The notes beneath the pieces were generated by a model. The model was not told the origin of the DNA. It was given only the letters and a program-made list of their open reading frames with translations, and did not search any database. A stretch of 64,000 nt of DNA from Planctomycetaceae bacterium. Its GTDB lineage: Bacteria > Planctomycetota > Planctomycetia > Planctomycetales > Planctomycetaceae. The position numbers and the translations under genes were made by a program. Within the stretch, counting starts at the first letter, position 1. Every line of letters begins with the position of its first letter. Location of the stretch: assembly GCA_021732995.1 (NCBI GenBank), contig JAKFWA010000068.1, forward strand, positions 1 to 64,000, given 5' to 3'. Of the stretch, positions 25,630 to 40,600 are shown in pieces.

Positions 25630-28600
25630 ATTGGTACCGGCACCACCATCGATGGAATCCATGCCACCCGGCAAGTCGCCAAAGCCACCGCCGATGAGCG
25701 TGTCGTTCTTGCTGCTGCCGATCAGAGTGTCCTTGCCTTGCTTGCCGATCAGAACCACCGACAAGGTAGCCAAAGCGGCATCGAGCTTGTTAGCTCCAGC
25801 GCCACCGATCAGCACCATGCGTTCCACGTTGCTCGGAGTGTCGGTGCCCGTGGCCGTGGAAGTGATTGTCGCTCCATTAACCGTGAAGTTGGTATCGGCC
25901 TTCTCGGTCACGTAGTCGGTACCAGCACCGCCTTCGATGACATCATTACCAGCACCGCCCGACAGTACGTCGTCGCCATCGCCGCCATCCACCACGTCGG
26001 CCTTGGTTCCGCCGAGCAAGGTGTCGTTGCCGAACCCACCGGACAGCAGCAAGGGCACTGTCGCAGCACGGCCGTCAAACAGATTGTTGCTCGCACCACC
26101 CACCAGATTGATGCGTTCCACGTTGGTTACGGTGTCGTTACCAGACGATGCGGTGCTGATATTCAGCCCCGTAATCGTGACGTTGGTGTCCAGCACCTCG
26201 TTGATGCGATCTGAATCGGCGCCGCCGTCAATGACGTCACTGCCAAGTTCACCTCGCAAGTCGTCCGCCCCGGCGCCACCACTCAGGGTATCATTACCCG
26301 TGCCCGCGAAGATGGTGTCCGCACCATCCTGACCGTTCACCACATCATCGCCTTGCAGCGACAAGAGTCGGTCGTCGCCCGCACCGCCGTTCAACGTGTC
26401 GTTCGCACTGTTGCCTTGCAGAATGTCGTTGCCATCGTCGCCGTTCAGTAAGCCGGCTTCCGTCTGACCGGTGATGAAGTCGTTGTCCGCACCGCCGCTC
26501 AGAGTGTCCTTGCCAGCACCGCCAGCGATGGTGTCGCTACCAGCATCACCGAGAACTGAGTCATCACCATTCTGGCCATTGAGATTATCAGCGCCGTCGC
26601 CACCGCTGATGGTGTCGTTACCGCCGCCGGAGAAAATCGAGTCCGCACCCCCGAGCCCCTGGATCGAGTCGGCACCGCTCAGCGTGAGAATCATGTCCGC
26701 CGCGGGCGAACCGATAATGATGTCGTTGCCGCCACCGCCGTTGATCGTCGCTCCAAGGCTCAGCGAAAAGCCGCTGAGGTCCAGCTTGTTGCGGCTCACA
26801 CCACCCGACAGATCAGCCAGTTCAATGCCCATCAATGTATCGGTCACCGTCGGCAACGAGTTGCCAGACGCTACCAGCGTCGTATTGGTGAGCTTCAGAT
26901 CCTGATCGATCAATTCGCGAACAGCGTCGTTCCCCGTGCCGCCGATCAGCATGTCGTCAGCACCGCCACCGGTGACCGTATCATCGCCGCCCTGACCATC
27001 GACCGTATCGCTCAGAGAGCCGCCGATCAGCACATCGTTGCCGTTACCACCGAAGAGAACGGCAGGCATGTTCGCCGCCGAAGCGTCGATACGGTTGGCA
27101 CTCGCGCCGCCGTAGAGCATCACGTTCTCAAACCCACTGAGCGTGTCGTTCTCGGTCAGCGAGCCTAACGTCATCGTCAACTTGGACGCGGTTACGGTGA
27201 CGTCCGCGTTGAAGAACTCAAAGAGTTGATCTGCAGTTCCCTGGCCACCATCCAGTACGTCCTGACCACCAGCTCCAGTCAGCGTGTCGTTGCCATCGCC
27301 ACCCAGCAGTTGATCGTTGCCACCGCCCGCCGTAAGCGAATCGTTGCCACCCGCACCCGACAGGGTAACCGAGTAACTGACCGCAGACGTGTTGATCTGG
27401 TTGGCCGCCGGACCGCCGGTAAGCCGAGCAGCCTCAAACCCCGACAGTGAATCCGTCTCGGTAGTAGAACCGATGATCGTGGTCAGGCTCGTCGCGGTCA
27501 GAGTGAGCTTCCCATCGGCAGTCGCTTCAAGTCGGTCACCCGTGCCGCCGCCTGCGTTCAGAACGTCATTGCCAGTGCCGCCATCCAGCGCATCGTTACC
27601 AGTTCCGCCCGTCAGGCTGTCGGCACCGGCATCTCCACGAAGGGTGATTCGGGCGGAGATCGCTGCAGCGTTCAGCACATCGTTGCCGTTGCCACCATTC
27701 ACCTGCAGCGAACCATCGCCCAATCCGGCTGCGAACAGCGAGTCGATCGATTGCAGCGTAACGGTGTCATTGCCATCACCCGCGTTGATGACAACCGAGG
27801 ACGTGGCAGACCGAAAGGCGACCGGAACGCTCGCGGGCCCGCTCAGTAAGTTGAATCCGTCGCTGCTCGTTCCCGTGTCGGCGACGTTGATGGCTTCAGC
27901 CGCCGTCGTGAAATTGAACGTGCGAATTGCCACAACCAGATTGTCAGTGGCCGCTTCCAAACCTGAGTAGTTGACCGCCTGAGTCGCGACTTGCGTCGTG
28001 CCCGTCGTCGCATTCGTGAAGGTGTGCGAAACCGCCGCAGCGCTGCCGTTCAACGTCAGGGTATCGCGTGAAGTCTGACCGCCCAGCGACAGTGTGATGC
28101 CGCTGGCCAGCGGCACGAAGTCTGACGCGAAGTCGATGATGACGATGTCGTCGTCACCCGAGCCATTGATCGTCAAACCGCTGATATCCTCGCGTCCCAG
28201 CGGCAACCGCAACGTGCTGCCATTCAACTGCACGGTCAGCGTCGAGGCACCGATCGTGATATGGAACGTGTCAGCCACACCGTCGTCCGCGTCCGTCCCT
28301 GAGTTGATCACCAGATTCGTCGGCTGAGTGTTAGTAACGCTGATCGCCAGAGTGCGTTGGAACGTGTTGACGCCATCTGAAACCTGCACGCGAATCGACA
28401 ACGTCGGCTTCGTTTCGAAGTCAAAGGCCGCGGTTGGTGACACTCGCAGTTGGTTGCCGACAATCACAAAGTTGCCGTTGTCCGTGGAACCAGTGCCACT
28501 AACCAAGGAGAACGTGAAGATCGAATTCGCGTCGGGATCAGTCCCCGACAAGGTCCCGACAACAGCACCGGCAGTTGACGCTTCAGAGACCGAAGTTCCC

Positions 28601-31600
28601 GTCAGCGTAATCGCCGTCGGTGCCGAATTCACCAGCGAGATGCGAGTGATGTAGTCACTGAATCCACCGGTCGTTGCGTTTATGATACGTCCCAAGACAT
28701 CAACGAAGCTCACGTTGCTGGGCGTGGCGAAGGACGCCATGCGTGAGGTTGAGTTCAAAACTTCGAACGTGCCGTCGTTGCCGAAATCGAAGCTGTAGAC
28801 GAACTGCGCCCCGCCGCCTGGTGGCACAGGATCGATTGGGTTGTTGAACGTCACCGTCGCAGAACCAGCAGCGACGATCGGACCATTGTTGGTCAGCGTT
28901 GCCGTCGGCAAAGCATCCAGCACGGACACGATCGTCTGGTAGTCCGTGAAGGCGCCGTTCTTGTCGAAGACACGACCAAAGATCGTCTTGTTACCCAGCA
29001 GGTTGAAACTGAAGCTGGCCGAACTGTTCGTTGAAGCCGCCGCATAGGTCGCGGCCAGTCCGCCACTCGTCAGCGCAAAGCTATACCGCAAACCGGCCGC
29101 GCGATCCGCCGCAGAGGGTTCGACTTCATTGTCGAAGGTCACGGTCACCGATTGACCTTCCAGAATCGGACCACTGTTGACGAACGTTGCGGTTGGAGCG
29201 ACCGAAAGAATCGCCAGCGTTCGGGTGTAGTCCGTGAAGCCTCCATCGACGTCGCTGATCCGGCCACGCACAGTGAGCGTCGCCGCGCCATCGTCGAGAT
29301 AGCCGGCAGGGATCACCACGTCGGCATCGGAGCCTTCGACGATTTCAAAGACACCGTCATTATCGAAGTCGAAGCTGTAGAAGAACCCGAACGCCGTATC
29401 ACCCGTTGACGGATCGACCGGATTGAGGAACCCGATCACATACGGATTCCCGGCGTTCATTCCGGTGGCAATCGTCCCACCTTCATTCGCCACTCCACTA
29501 TCAACGAAGGTCGCGGTGGGCGGCGCATTGTTGATGACGATCTGCGTGACATAGTCCGTAAACGCCAGATCCTTATCGCGGATGCGAGCCCTGACCTCGA
29601 AGGAACCGGGGCCATTGAGCGTCAGCAGTTCCGAAGGCACAGTCGCGACGGGATTCGTCGAATCGACAATCTCAAAGGTGCCGTCGTTGAAGAAGTCAAA
29701 GCTGTAACGGAACCCTGCAGACTGATCGGCGGTAGAGGCATCGTGCGGATTGCTCAACGAAACCGTTGCCACCGTCTGACCTTCCACAATCGGACCGCTG
29801 TTGGAGATGTTCGCGGTCGGATCGGCGCCGGTTAAATCAATGGTCGTCGTCAGGTCGGTGAAACCACCATCGCGATCGGTGATGCGACCATGAATCACCA
29901 CTTGAGCCGGTCCATCCGCCAGCAGGCTGGATGGAACCGTTGCAGTGGGATTCGTTGAATTCACAATCTCGAAGACGCCGTCACCATCAAAGTCGAAGCT
30001 GTAACGGAAGCCAGCCGAAACGTCTGCTGCCGATGGATCGACGGGATTCGTCATCGAGACCGTGGCCGTACCACCTTCGGCCACCGGGCCAGAGTTGGTG
30101 AACGTCGCTGTCGGAGACACATTCTGAATCGTGACGAACGTGTTGCTCGTTCCCACGCCCGCCGAAGAGTCAGTAACCGTGATGACCAGCGGCAACGTGC
30201 TGGAAGATGTCCCCGCCGTGTTGCCCGCGTAGCGGTGCGTGGTTGAGAACTCGGTCACTCCAGCAGCCAGGTTGATCGTGGTGTTGGGCGTCCCATCGCC
30301 CCACTGGATGACCACCACGTGAGTATCCGCAGGCCCCGGATCTCGGACGGTGCCACGGAAGGTGAAGTCAGTCCCCTCATCAACTGCCAGGCCACCCTGA
30401 GAACCAGCGGGCGAGACGCTCAAGCCGGTGACAGACGGTGTCGCGTTCACCACATCAATCGGCAGATCATGGAAGCCGACCGCACCATCGCTGTCTGTAA
30501 TCGAGACGCGTACCACGTAATGGCCGCGCGTCGCGAACGTGTGCGTGAAGTTGAACGAGTGATCCGCAGCCGACAGATCCAGAGTCTGGATTGCTGAGCC
30601 ATCGCCAAAATCGATGGTGCCAGTCCACGGACCAGAACCGAAATCGATGAACGAGCCGACAAAAATTTCCGGGACGCCTTCTTGCGGCGGCGGATCGACG
30701 AAGCTCACCACCGGCGCCACGTTGTTGATCGTCACGGTGGCGGAGTAAGTCGTGAATGCTCCGTTCGGGTCCTTGATACGCCCACGCACCGTGATCGTTC
30801 CAGTATCGCCGAAAGCGTGACTCAAAGTCGGGCTGCTGGAATCAACGATCTCAAAGAGTCCGTCACCATCGAGATCGAAGCTGTATCGCAAGCCAGCCGC
30901 ATCGAGCGTGGAAGGCTCGACGATGCTGCTGAATCCAATCGTCGTGGTCACGCCTTGATTGATCGTCGTCGGCGCGGTGAAGGTAGCTGTCGGAGCAACA
31001 TTCAGCGCGTGAACCGTCAGCATGGCTGAACCACTCGCCCCGGAATCGTCCGTGACGGTCACCGTGACCGTGTATTGACCATCCTGACTGGCCACGAAGT
31101 TGAAGCTAGAACCCGTACCACCAGCGATCGTGACGCCGTTGTCGGTAACAACCTGCCACGCATAGGTGTGAGTCGCGCCGACACCCGGGTCGTCGAAGCT
31201 CACCGTTAGATTGACGGTCGAACCCTCAGAAACCGTCTGATCGAAGCCTGCGAAGACATTGCGGGGAGCAACGTTCTGCACTGCCACATTGAGACTAGCG
31301 ACCGCCACATGCGTGCCGTCTTCATCGACCAGATCAACGGCAATCGTGCGTGAAGTCGGGCCCTTGGCATACGTGTGAGTCTGCATGCCGCCGCTGGTGT
31401 AAGTGTCAGAAGTGCCATCACCCCAATTGACGATGATGCTGCTGACGGTGTCGTCTCCCGGATCGGTAATCGCCTCTAGATCGAGCGTGTAGGTCGCCCC
31501 CTCAGCGATGCTGCTCACGCCATTCAGAGCGATTGTCGGAGCCACGTTCGCGATCGTGCGATTCAAGGTGTACTCGTTGAAGAGCCCATCCTTGTCAGTC

Positions 31601-34600
31601 ACACGAGCCTTCAGAGTCACAGCCCTGTCGTCCGGGAAGACGACCACCTGCGACGGCGATGTGCTGTTGACGATTTCAAAGCTGCCATCGCCATCCAGAT
31701 CGAACGAATACCGCAAACCAGCCGCCAGGTCGGCCGAACCAGCATCGTTCACACCGCTGAGGGACACCGTGATCGCACTGCCTTCGGTGAGCGTTCCACT
31801 CGTTTGCAGTGTCGCAGTCGGAGCAACTCCCGTCGCCGTGAGCTGTGCGGTATGCGTGGAACTGGCCCCGTCCTTATCGGCAACGGTGACACGCACTTCA
31901 TACGCGCCTTCGTCCGGAGCAGCGAACGTGAAGCTGTTCGATGAACCCGTCGCCACGACAGCGCCGGTTGCATTGCTGATCGCCTGCCAAGCGTGGGTCA
32001 GATTCTCCGCAGCACCGGCATCCGAAGCACTGGCGGTGAATGTGACATTCGCACCTTCCGCCGCGTTCTGGTTGCTGCCTGCATCAACGGTCGGAGCCAC
32101 ATTCGCCACCACGATGCGGAAGCTATCCACGTATTGACGGTTCCCATCGTCGACGTCGGTGATCGTCAGCGTGACGGCGTAGAGCCCGTTGTCATTCGGA
32201 ACAAAGCTAAAACTCGTTCCGGTGCCGCTGGCGACCATCTGGCCATTCGAAGCAACCACAGTCCACGAACGCGTCAGGTTAGAACCGTTACCTGTATTCG
32301 GATCAACAATGGTGCTCGTCAGATTGATCGCCGCACCTTCGGTACCATTGCGAGATCCGTTGATGGCCACGACGCGACTGGCGTTCAAGTTGCTGGTCGC
32401 GACTCGACCGATCTCTGTGAACGCGACCGTTTGAGTCGCGGTGCTTGCGAAGAACGATGGCGGAGTCACCAGCGTCGGATGGAACGTGCCGACATCAAGA
32501 TCGCGGAAGCGCCATTCACCGTTGGCATCGACCAACGTGGTGACCTCGCCGCTATCGAGTTGCTGGTCATTATCGGCGTCCAGGAAAACGACGGTGCCCT
32601 CAGGCAAGTCAGCATCTGTGCCGTAGATGGCGTTTCGCCCGACATCGACCGCAAAGCGTGTCGAAGCAGTGCGATTACCACCCGCGCCCAGTGAATTTGG
32701 GCCATAGGCTGTGAGCGTGAAGTCTGCGATTCCGGTGAAGCCCGGCGTCGGGCTGACGAAAAGATCCTCGGCCGTATAAGAAATTCCGAGCGACGGCGAG
32801 GTCGATTCAAACTGTGCCGACGCGCCACCATCGGTATCGCCGACCTGATACGGAATGGCGAAGCTCTGAATGTTGCGACCCAGTGATTGAATCGCACCGT
32901 TAAGCGTACCCGTTGCGTTGCTTGGACTGCGGTCGGCAGTCGTTGCGCCGCTGCCTTCGTCGAAGGTCCAGTAGCCGATGAGACCAGTTCTGTTACCCAG
33001 CAGGCGCGAATGTTGAGTGTGGAGGATCTGATCGTTGCTGCGCACGATGTTCCAGACTCGCACCTCATCCAGATAACCGTTGATTGGATCGTTCGTGAAG
33101 CTGCGATTGCCGATGCGGAAGTCGCCGCCGAAGCCGGCATTCTGAATCGGCCCGGACTCGAAGATGCTGAGCGAGATCGTCGCACTCACGAAACCGTTGA
33201 CAAAAATCTGAGCCTGGTTGGTCGTAGTATCGACCGTCGCAGCAACGTGACTCCAGTTGCCGAACGGCACTCGCACGCCGGTGGAATAAGTTCGCATGCT
33301 CGCATAGCCAAAAAAGTCGACATAGCGGCCCAACTCGAGCGTCACTTCACCATCACTCTGCAACCGCAGGATGTACTCGCCCTCGCGTCCCGCAATCGTG
33401 CCGCCGCCAGCCAGAGGCAAGACCCAACTTTCGAGCGTCAACTGAGAACTCACCTGCAGCGCGGTCGTCGCCCCGACATCAACGTAGTCGTTAACGCCAT
33501 CAAAATTGATGCCCGCCTGCGGACCTTGATCCAGCGTCGGCGCTCCATCCACCGCGACGGGAGTCGGACCGACGAACGTGCCCGCGCCGGCCAGATCCGT
33601 GAGATCGTTCGCGACCGCCCCGTCAGCCTCATTCAGCGGGTAGTAAGCCAACAGGAACTGCTCAGTGCCCGTGAGTTCACGGAAGCGATTGTCCTGAATC
33701 TCGGACTGCAGCCTCACCGTGCCCCAGAACCGAACGTCTTCAATGTCGCCGGTGAAGCTGAACGGCACCGGAGTGGCCGAGTTGTTCGTCGCGGGCCAGG
33801 CACTCGTCGCGAATCCAGAACCAATCTGGTTCCAGTGCATCGTCAGGTGGTTGATAATTCCCGCCGTGCTCGTGCCCTGCAGTTCTCCGTCGAGGTACAG
33901 CCGCACGATACCCAAGGTGTTCTCTGAGAAGTTACCCGCCGTCAGCGCCACATGGTGCCACTTTCCATCGTTGACGGCCGCAGAGCTGCTGAGCGGACCA
34001 GTCGAACCGTTCCAGAACTGACCACGGAGTTTTCCATCGGTTCCCACATAAACCGCCGGCACGAATTCCGTCGGAGTGTTCTCATTCATGGGCGCATTCT
34101 GATAACCAAGAATCACGCCGCTGCCCGTAGTGCGGAACCAGGCCTCAAAGGTATTTGAGGTGCGGCCGCGGATGAGATTATCTGGCAGATTCAAGGTCTG
34201 CGTAACCGGCGTATTGATGCCGCTGAAGTGCCGCGAGTGACCGTTCGACAACACTGGCACGCTCGGCACACTGAAATTGCCGGGACTGCTCACCGTCGGC
34301 TTCGCGTCAGCCGTAAAGAGCACTGTCGCGCCCTCACTTTGTAGGGACGGCACCGCGACTTCGTAACTAAAGTTGTCGAGCGAATTACCCAACAGGTTCA
34401 GTTCCACCAGATTCGGTGTGATGACCGGAGTCTGCACAGCACGCACGCTGTCAGCAGCAATCGAACCGGCTGAGGTGAGGTTCGAGAACTCAACTCGCAA
34501 TTCTCCATTCGCGGCGGTGAAGCGACCGATGGAATCGCTCGGTGAACTGCCCTGATTGAGCGTACCGCTGCCCAGCAGAGTAGCGCCCGAGAACACCTTG

Positions 34601-37600
34601 AACGGCACCTGCACACTGTGGCCTTCATCGTTGGGCCAGTTCAGGAAGATGTCGTAGCTCAAACCGTCAGCCAGATCAGTAAAGCTCCACGAGGCCGTGC
34701 CCAAGCCATTTCCCGGGCCCGTGAAGCGATAGTCTCCCTGCGTCGCCCCCGCAGTGTGCGAAATATTCTGTTGCCATGTTCCGACCGTTGTGAAACCGGC
34801 ATCGCCATCGTCGATCTCGCGTTGACCAGCCAACCCGGAAACATCCGCCAGCATGTTGCCGTGCAGATCCAGATACAGCAGATCGGTCATCCGCGTGGTG
34901 ATGTTGCGATGCAAACTGGTCAGCCCATTATCCGCTAGACTCAGCCACTTCAGGTGCGTCAATTCGGCGAGTTCTTCCGCGTGGTTGTCGGCAACCGACG
35001 CCTGATCGAGGTTCGCGCGATCAACGCTCAACAGCTTCAGACCACTGATGCGGCCTAGAATGCCCACATCAGTCAGCGATGCGTTGTTGTCGAGCGTCAG
35101 AACTTCGAGGTTCTGCAGATCAGACAACGGCTCCACGTCGGTGATGTTGTTGAAGTCCAGACTCAGCGATCGCAGCTCCGACATGCCGATCACATTGCCA
35201 AACAAATCGCGGCCGGGCCGCAGCCCGCTAATGCTGGTGACCTGATTGCGGCTCAGGTTCAGCACTTCCAGATTCGTCGCGTACTCCAGACCACGCAAGT
35301 TCGTGATACCCAGGTTCGACAGATCAAGCCGCGTCAATTGCGCCAGGTCGCTGGCGTGGATATCGCCTCGCAGCAGATCGTTGCCGTTGAAGTCCTTGGT
35401 CACAGGCCGACCGATCGCTCGTCCCAAAGCGGCCTTAAGAGCCTGATCAGGAACAAACAGAATCGGGTCTGAGTTGTTCGCCTGAGTCGGGTCGAACAGC
35501 TCTGTTGTTGGCGGTCCAATCGGTTCGCCCGACTGCCGATCACGAATGCTCGTGTCCGGACCGATGAAGCGATCGGCACCGGAGTCGCCAAACAGTCGAT
35601 CGACCGGATTCTGGCCAATCACCAGATCGTCGCCGTCTCCGCCATGAATCACATCGGTGTGCGGCACACGATCCGTCAGGCGGCTCTCGCCGATAAACGG
35701 CGGGTTGATCTGCACTTCAAACGGCAGGGATGTGCCCGTGGAAATCGTGCGATCAACTCGCAGGTAGTAAGTACCTGCAGGTGAGTTCCGCAGGTCGAAG
35801 ACACTCTGTCCATGAGCGATCCGTACGCCGTCCGCATTGTAAAGGTCGCCAGTCAGGCCATCCGCAGTCGTCGTGAAGGTCAGCGAGGAACCACTGCCAT
35901 CCAGTTGCGAACTCTTCAAATTCACAGCGGACAGTGTTCCCGGTTCAGAGACGCGAAGCGTGAAGCGCGTTTGCCCGCGTGCCCACAGCGCATCAATCAC
36001 GGACTTCAACTCAATCTCATACACGCCGTCTGCGTTCAGGCTCACGTTCTGTTCGGCCATAGCGACATTCAACGCTTCAGTCGCGTAGTCCGCAGCGTGC
36101 AAGGTTCCATCGCCTTCGCCCGCGAGCACACTGACTCGCAACGTCGGACGGCTCAGTTTGACCACGGACGTTGAGCCATACGTATTGAAGTAGTAGCCCG
36201 CCCCGTCTGTGCTGATGAGCGTCCCGTAATCGCTGTTCCCGTAGGACGTCACGGGAGCGTCCAGCGTCGCCAGTTCCGTCACGGCGAACGAAGTCAGATC
36301 AACCGAATAAAGCTTCGTCTGGCCACTAGCGAGTGATGCCACCAGCAGCGTGCCCTGCCCAACCGAGTAGCTCTGCACATCACCCGGGATCTGGTAGTCG
36401 TAGTTAAAGATGCTGTCGTTGGCGAACAGTCGCTGCCCCGCCCCGTTCGATCCGATGCTGAAGATGCGTGGCCCAGAACCGGTACCCACGAGTTGGAGAT
36501 GCGACAGGTTCGCGCTACCTGCGTCGGAGTTCAGATCGGACGCACGTTCCAGGTTGCCGAAGTTGTTGAATCGCCACAATTCATTGCCGTAGATGCCGTC
36601 GTCGGCCGTGAAGTAGACGCTGCTGCCAAACGCGATGAAGTTGGCGGGACTTGAGCTTGCCGAGGCGGACGTCGTATTGATGTTGCCCCGCAACACCGTT
36701 CCGCCCACGGTTCCATCGGTCGACCAGACTTCTCGATCCAACTGGCCGGCGCGGTCAGTCAACGCCGAGAAGTAGACCAGCGAACCGACTCGAGTGATAT
36801 TCAGCGGCTGCGAAGAATCGTTTCCACCCGCACCGGTTTCCGTCAGCACAGTCACGTCCGCGAACGTGCCGTTGCTGGTCATCAGATGCGTCTCACCACG
36901 CAGAGTTCCTCGGAAGATCGGTTGATTGCCGTTTGTGCCACCAATCACCAGGTTGCTGACGTTGGCTCCGCGCAACACAGGTCGAGTGCCTGCCGTTGTT
37001 CCGTCCGTGACCCACAAACTCGCGCCGCTGGACTCATCCGTGATGAAGTAGATCAGGGCGCCATCATCGGTCAGGCGGAACTCGCGCGGGTTGCCGGGAA
37101 CCTGAGCAATGCGTTCGACGATATCCGCGTTGCCGCCGTTGAGCGCAAAGCCAAACGTGAAGCGCATCAGGTCGCTCTTCGTACCGTCAAAGTTGGCGGT
37201 AAAGTAGACGGCTTCCTGGTTCGATGCGTGCAGCAGGTTCGACGGGTTAGAACTCGCGGCGCCCGGAGCGAGATCAATCACACGCGTCCCGTCGCTCGAC
37301 TGAGTACCGTCCGTGACCCACAATTCATTACCGGACTTCGCCGTCGATCCAGTGAAGAAGACCACATTCAGTCCGGCGGTCAAATTGGCGACGTTGGCGG
37401 TGGGCAATTGCCCGGTCGGCACCAGCCGCAGCTTTGCCGAGGAATACTGAGACGCATCCAGCAGACCGTCGTAAACCGAGCCAAAGTCGAAGTTGAACAG
37501 GCCACGATCATCGCTGGCGCCGCCAACTCGCACGAATGAGCCTGGAGCTTCCAAAAGTGACGAGGTCGCAGTCTGGCTCCGTCCGGTCAGCGGAATGTTC

Positions 37601-40600
37601 AGCGTGCGATTCGTTTCACCCACCAACCGGATTTGATCACCGGCTTGGCCATCACCCAGGGTCGTGAAGCGATACCATCGCTCGGTTTCGCTCGGGCCAA
37701 AGACGCCATTGCGAACCTCCGGCTGACCTGTCGCCAGATTGGCCAGCACGTCCACGCCATCGTTCGTGGTCTGGTTGGTAATGGTGCTGACGCCCGTCGT
37801 CGGCAATGCGTAACGCTTCGGAGTCCCGAAGATCGAATACACGCGACCGGCACCCAACGTCGTGCCACCAATCACCCCATCAGCCCCGCCCGCACCGACA
37901 AGCAGGTCGCTGATGCGATCGTTGTTCGTATCGAGGAACGCGGTCTGCGTGATCGTGCCGAACCGATCGAACTCGAACTGGCCGTCAATCACGACATCAG
38001 CTTCATCGAAGTACAGACGACGACCGTTGCCCGCAGTGGCCTGAGCACTCAGATCACCCAGTACATCGAAGAAGAGTTGCACGCGGCCCTGACTCTGATC
38101 GTCCAGCGTCTGGCCGGTTGAGCTTCGCAGGATGTCGTGAGGCGTGCCAATCGCGAGGTCCGCCAGACCGTCGCCGTCGAAGTCGCCACTCGCCACGCTG
38201 ACGGAACCAAAAACTCGCAGGGTGGAACCGAAGTCAGCAGCATTCGAACGACTCAACGTTCCTGCAGCCACCGCATCGGGCGTTGTATAGGTCGCATTCG
38301 TGAAGACGCTCGCCGAGCCCGTGAAGACGAAGACCGAACCTTGAGCGTTGCTGCCGTTCTCGAAGCTGCGAGTCACGGCGTAGTCGTCGTAACCATCCCG
38401 ATTCAGATCGCCCAGGCCGATCAGGTTGTCACCCAGTCCGAAGCCGGTCAGTACAACCTGGAACGAATCACCCAGCGTGATGCTGCCCGAGGAATTGCGA
38501 CCACTCACGAGATAACTGCGCCCGATCGCAGGGATTGTACCCACCGACAGCGTCGCGCGGTTCGGCTGCGAGAACAGCAGATCGTCTTGACCGTCACCGT
38601 TGATGTCCCCCGCCACCGCGATGTTGAGCGTGCGATCGTCGGTCACCGTGACTTGAGACGACAGACTTCCGAGAACGCTCTGAGCCACACCAGCCGCGCT
38701 ATCCACATCAACATCGATCGTGTTGCGCGCATCGGCCGCGACCAGCGTCGTGCTGCCAACCGGCACACTCACTCCGGAGCCGTCTCGCAAACGCGCTCCG
38801 CTGAAGATGTAACCATACTTGCCGCTCGCTGTGGGCAGACTGGAAACGACCAGCAGGTCGCTGAACCCATCACCGGTCCAATCGAGGATGTAGGTGCTGA
38901 GCTTGCCGTCCGGATTCAGTTCCGTATTGGTCAGCTCGATGGTGCGGCTGTTGAGCGCGTTCAAGTCCGAACCGTTGAAATCGCGCGGCCAGAACTCGCG
39001 GCCCAGCACCAGCGTGACAATTGTCTTGCCCGCGCCGGCGTCATGTCGCGTGAACGCAACGTCGGCCTGAGGTTCGTTCGGATCCAGATCGAAAACATTG
39101 CCCGAACCAAAGGACGGTTGCCCCAGCGATGCGGGCAGATGCAATTCAGATCGCACACTCACCGCATCCGCATCATCCAGCGTGAGCGGCCCGAAGAACA
39201 CGTAGGAAGAAGTCGAACCGCTGACGATCACATCACCGAAACCATCGCCGTTGATGTCGCCAATACTGCGGCCCGAGGACAGAGCTTCCTGAGCGCTGAC
39301 ACCTTCCACCGAGAAGGAATCACGAATCTGAGGCTGGGGCCCGATGAGGTTCACTCCAGCGCGATCGGTATTCAGTGAGCCGGGGACAATCCCAGTTGCC
39401 AGACCGAGCTCATAACGACGAACTGGCAGCGACGCCGAGTCATTGTTGCTGCTGGCTGCCGGCGTAGCTGCCAGAGCCCTGCCAACAAACGCATGAACTT
39501 CGCCGCCCTGCGGTTCAGCCAGGAGCAGCCGCGTGGTTCCGCCTGCAGTCGTCGAGGTGAAGTGCAGCTCCTGCGGCTTGATCTGACGCACGTCTCCAAA
39601 GATGGGACGCGAGGGCTCAAGCAACAAATCGGGCTGCGCGTAGGTCGCTGACGTGCGGGTCGTCTCACCGAAGTAAGCCGTCGCGACTTGATGGTAAACC
39701 ACGGCACCCGACTCATTCAGAGTTTGAGTCGCCCGGAACGTCGCCGCTCCCAGATCACTACGGCCGTCGCTGTTGATGTCTCCTAGACCCACCAGTGCAC
39801 CACCGACGTTCGGCACGTCGACCATGCCGGTTCGCGTCGCAAGGTTGCCGGTCGTCAATGAGCCACCAAAACCAAGAAAGTTACGATACGAAGCTGACTC
39901 CAGTTTCGCGGCGCGCACCTTCAAACCCTCAACAAAAACCCCGATCGGGAACTGCGACGGTCCGCCGACAGGTACCGACTCGACCTCGATCTCCAACACA
40001 TTGAGTCCGGCCTTGAAACCGCTGTCGATGGTCATCGGCAAGGTCTGCGACCCGAAGTAGTCACTCGTTGACTTCAAAGGCGGCAGTTTTTCGCCATTGA
40101 TGTAGACGCCTTGAATCTTGGTGGCGCCGGTCAGATTGGCCGTAATCTCAGCCGTCGTCGTGTCGTAGCCGGTCAGATCAAACGTTGTCTGAAAGCGATA
40201 GCGGCCAGCGGTGACACTGGGCGTGCCCGCCGGTTGCAACCATTTGCCGGTTGCGGTGTTTGCGACACCGTTAAAGGTCTGCGTACCACCACCGAACAAC
40301 CCAACCGTGATCTGCGGCGCGTTCGCCACCACGACCGGCTGCGAGTTGGCCACGCCGTTCGGACCAGACACCAGCCGCCAATGACTATCAATCTGACCGA
40401 CGGTCAGTTCGTTGCCTTCATCGTCGAAGCCCGTGCTGAGGATACCCGGAACAGTCGACGTCTCACGTCCGGTGATGATCAAATCCTGCAGAGCGGTGCT
40501 ACCGCCAGACAGGTCGCCGTCGACGTTGCCTGCACGCCGCACTTGAATGTCAGACAGGCGATTGACGTCCGTCAGGATGAGACTTGTCGGGACATTCTGA

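Noticed and set aside
38137-39378. Long plus-strand frame of 413 codons opposite the giant gene
   Set aside because: It has no ribosome-binding site, reads as Arg/His/Gln-rich shadow protein, and is explained by the codon bias of the giant gene on the other strand. Similar frames at 40111-41553, 36886-37539, 42796-43866 and others were rejected for the same reason.
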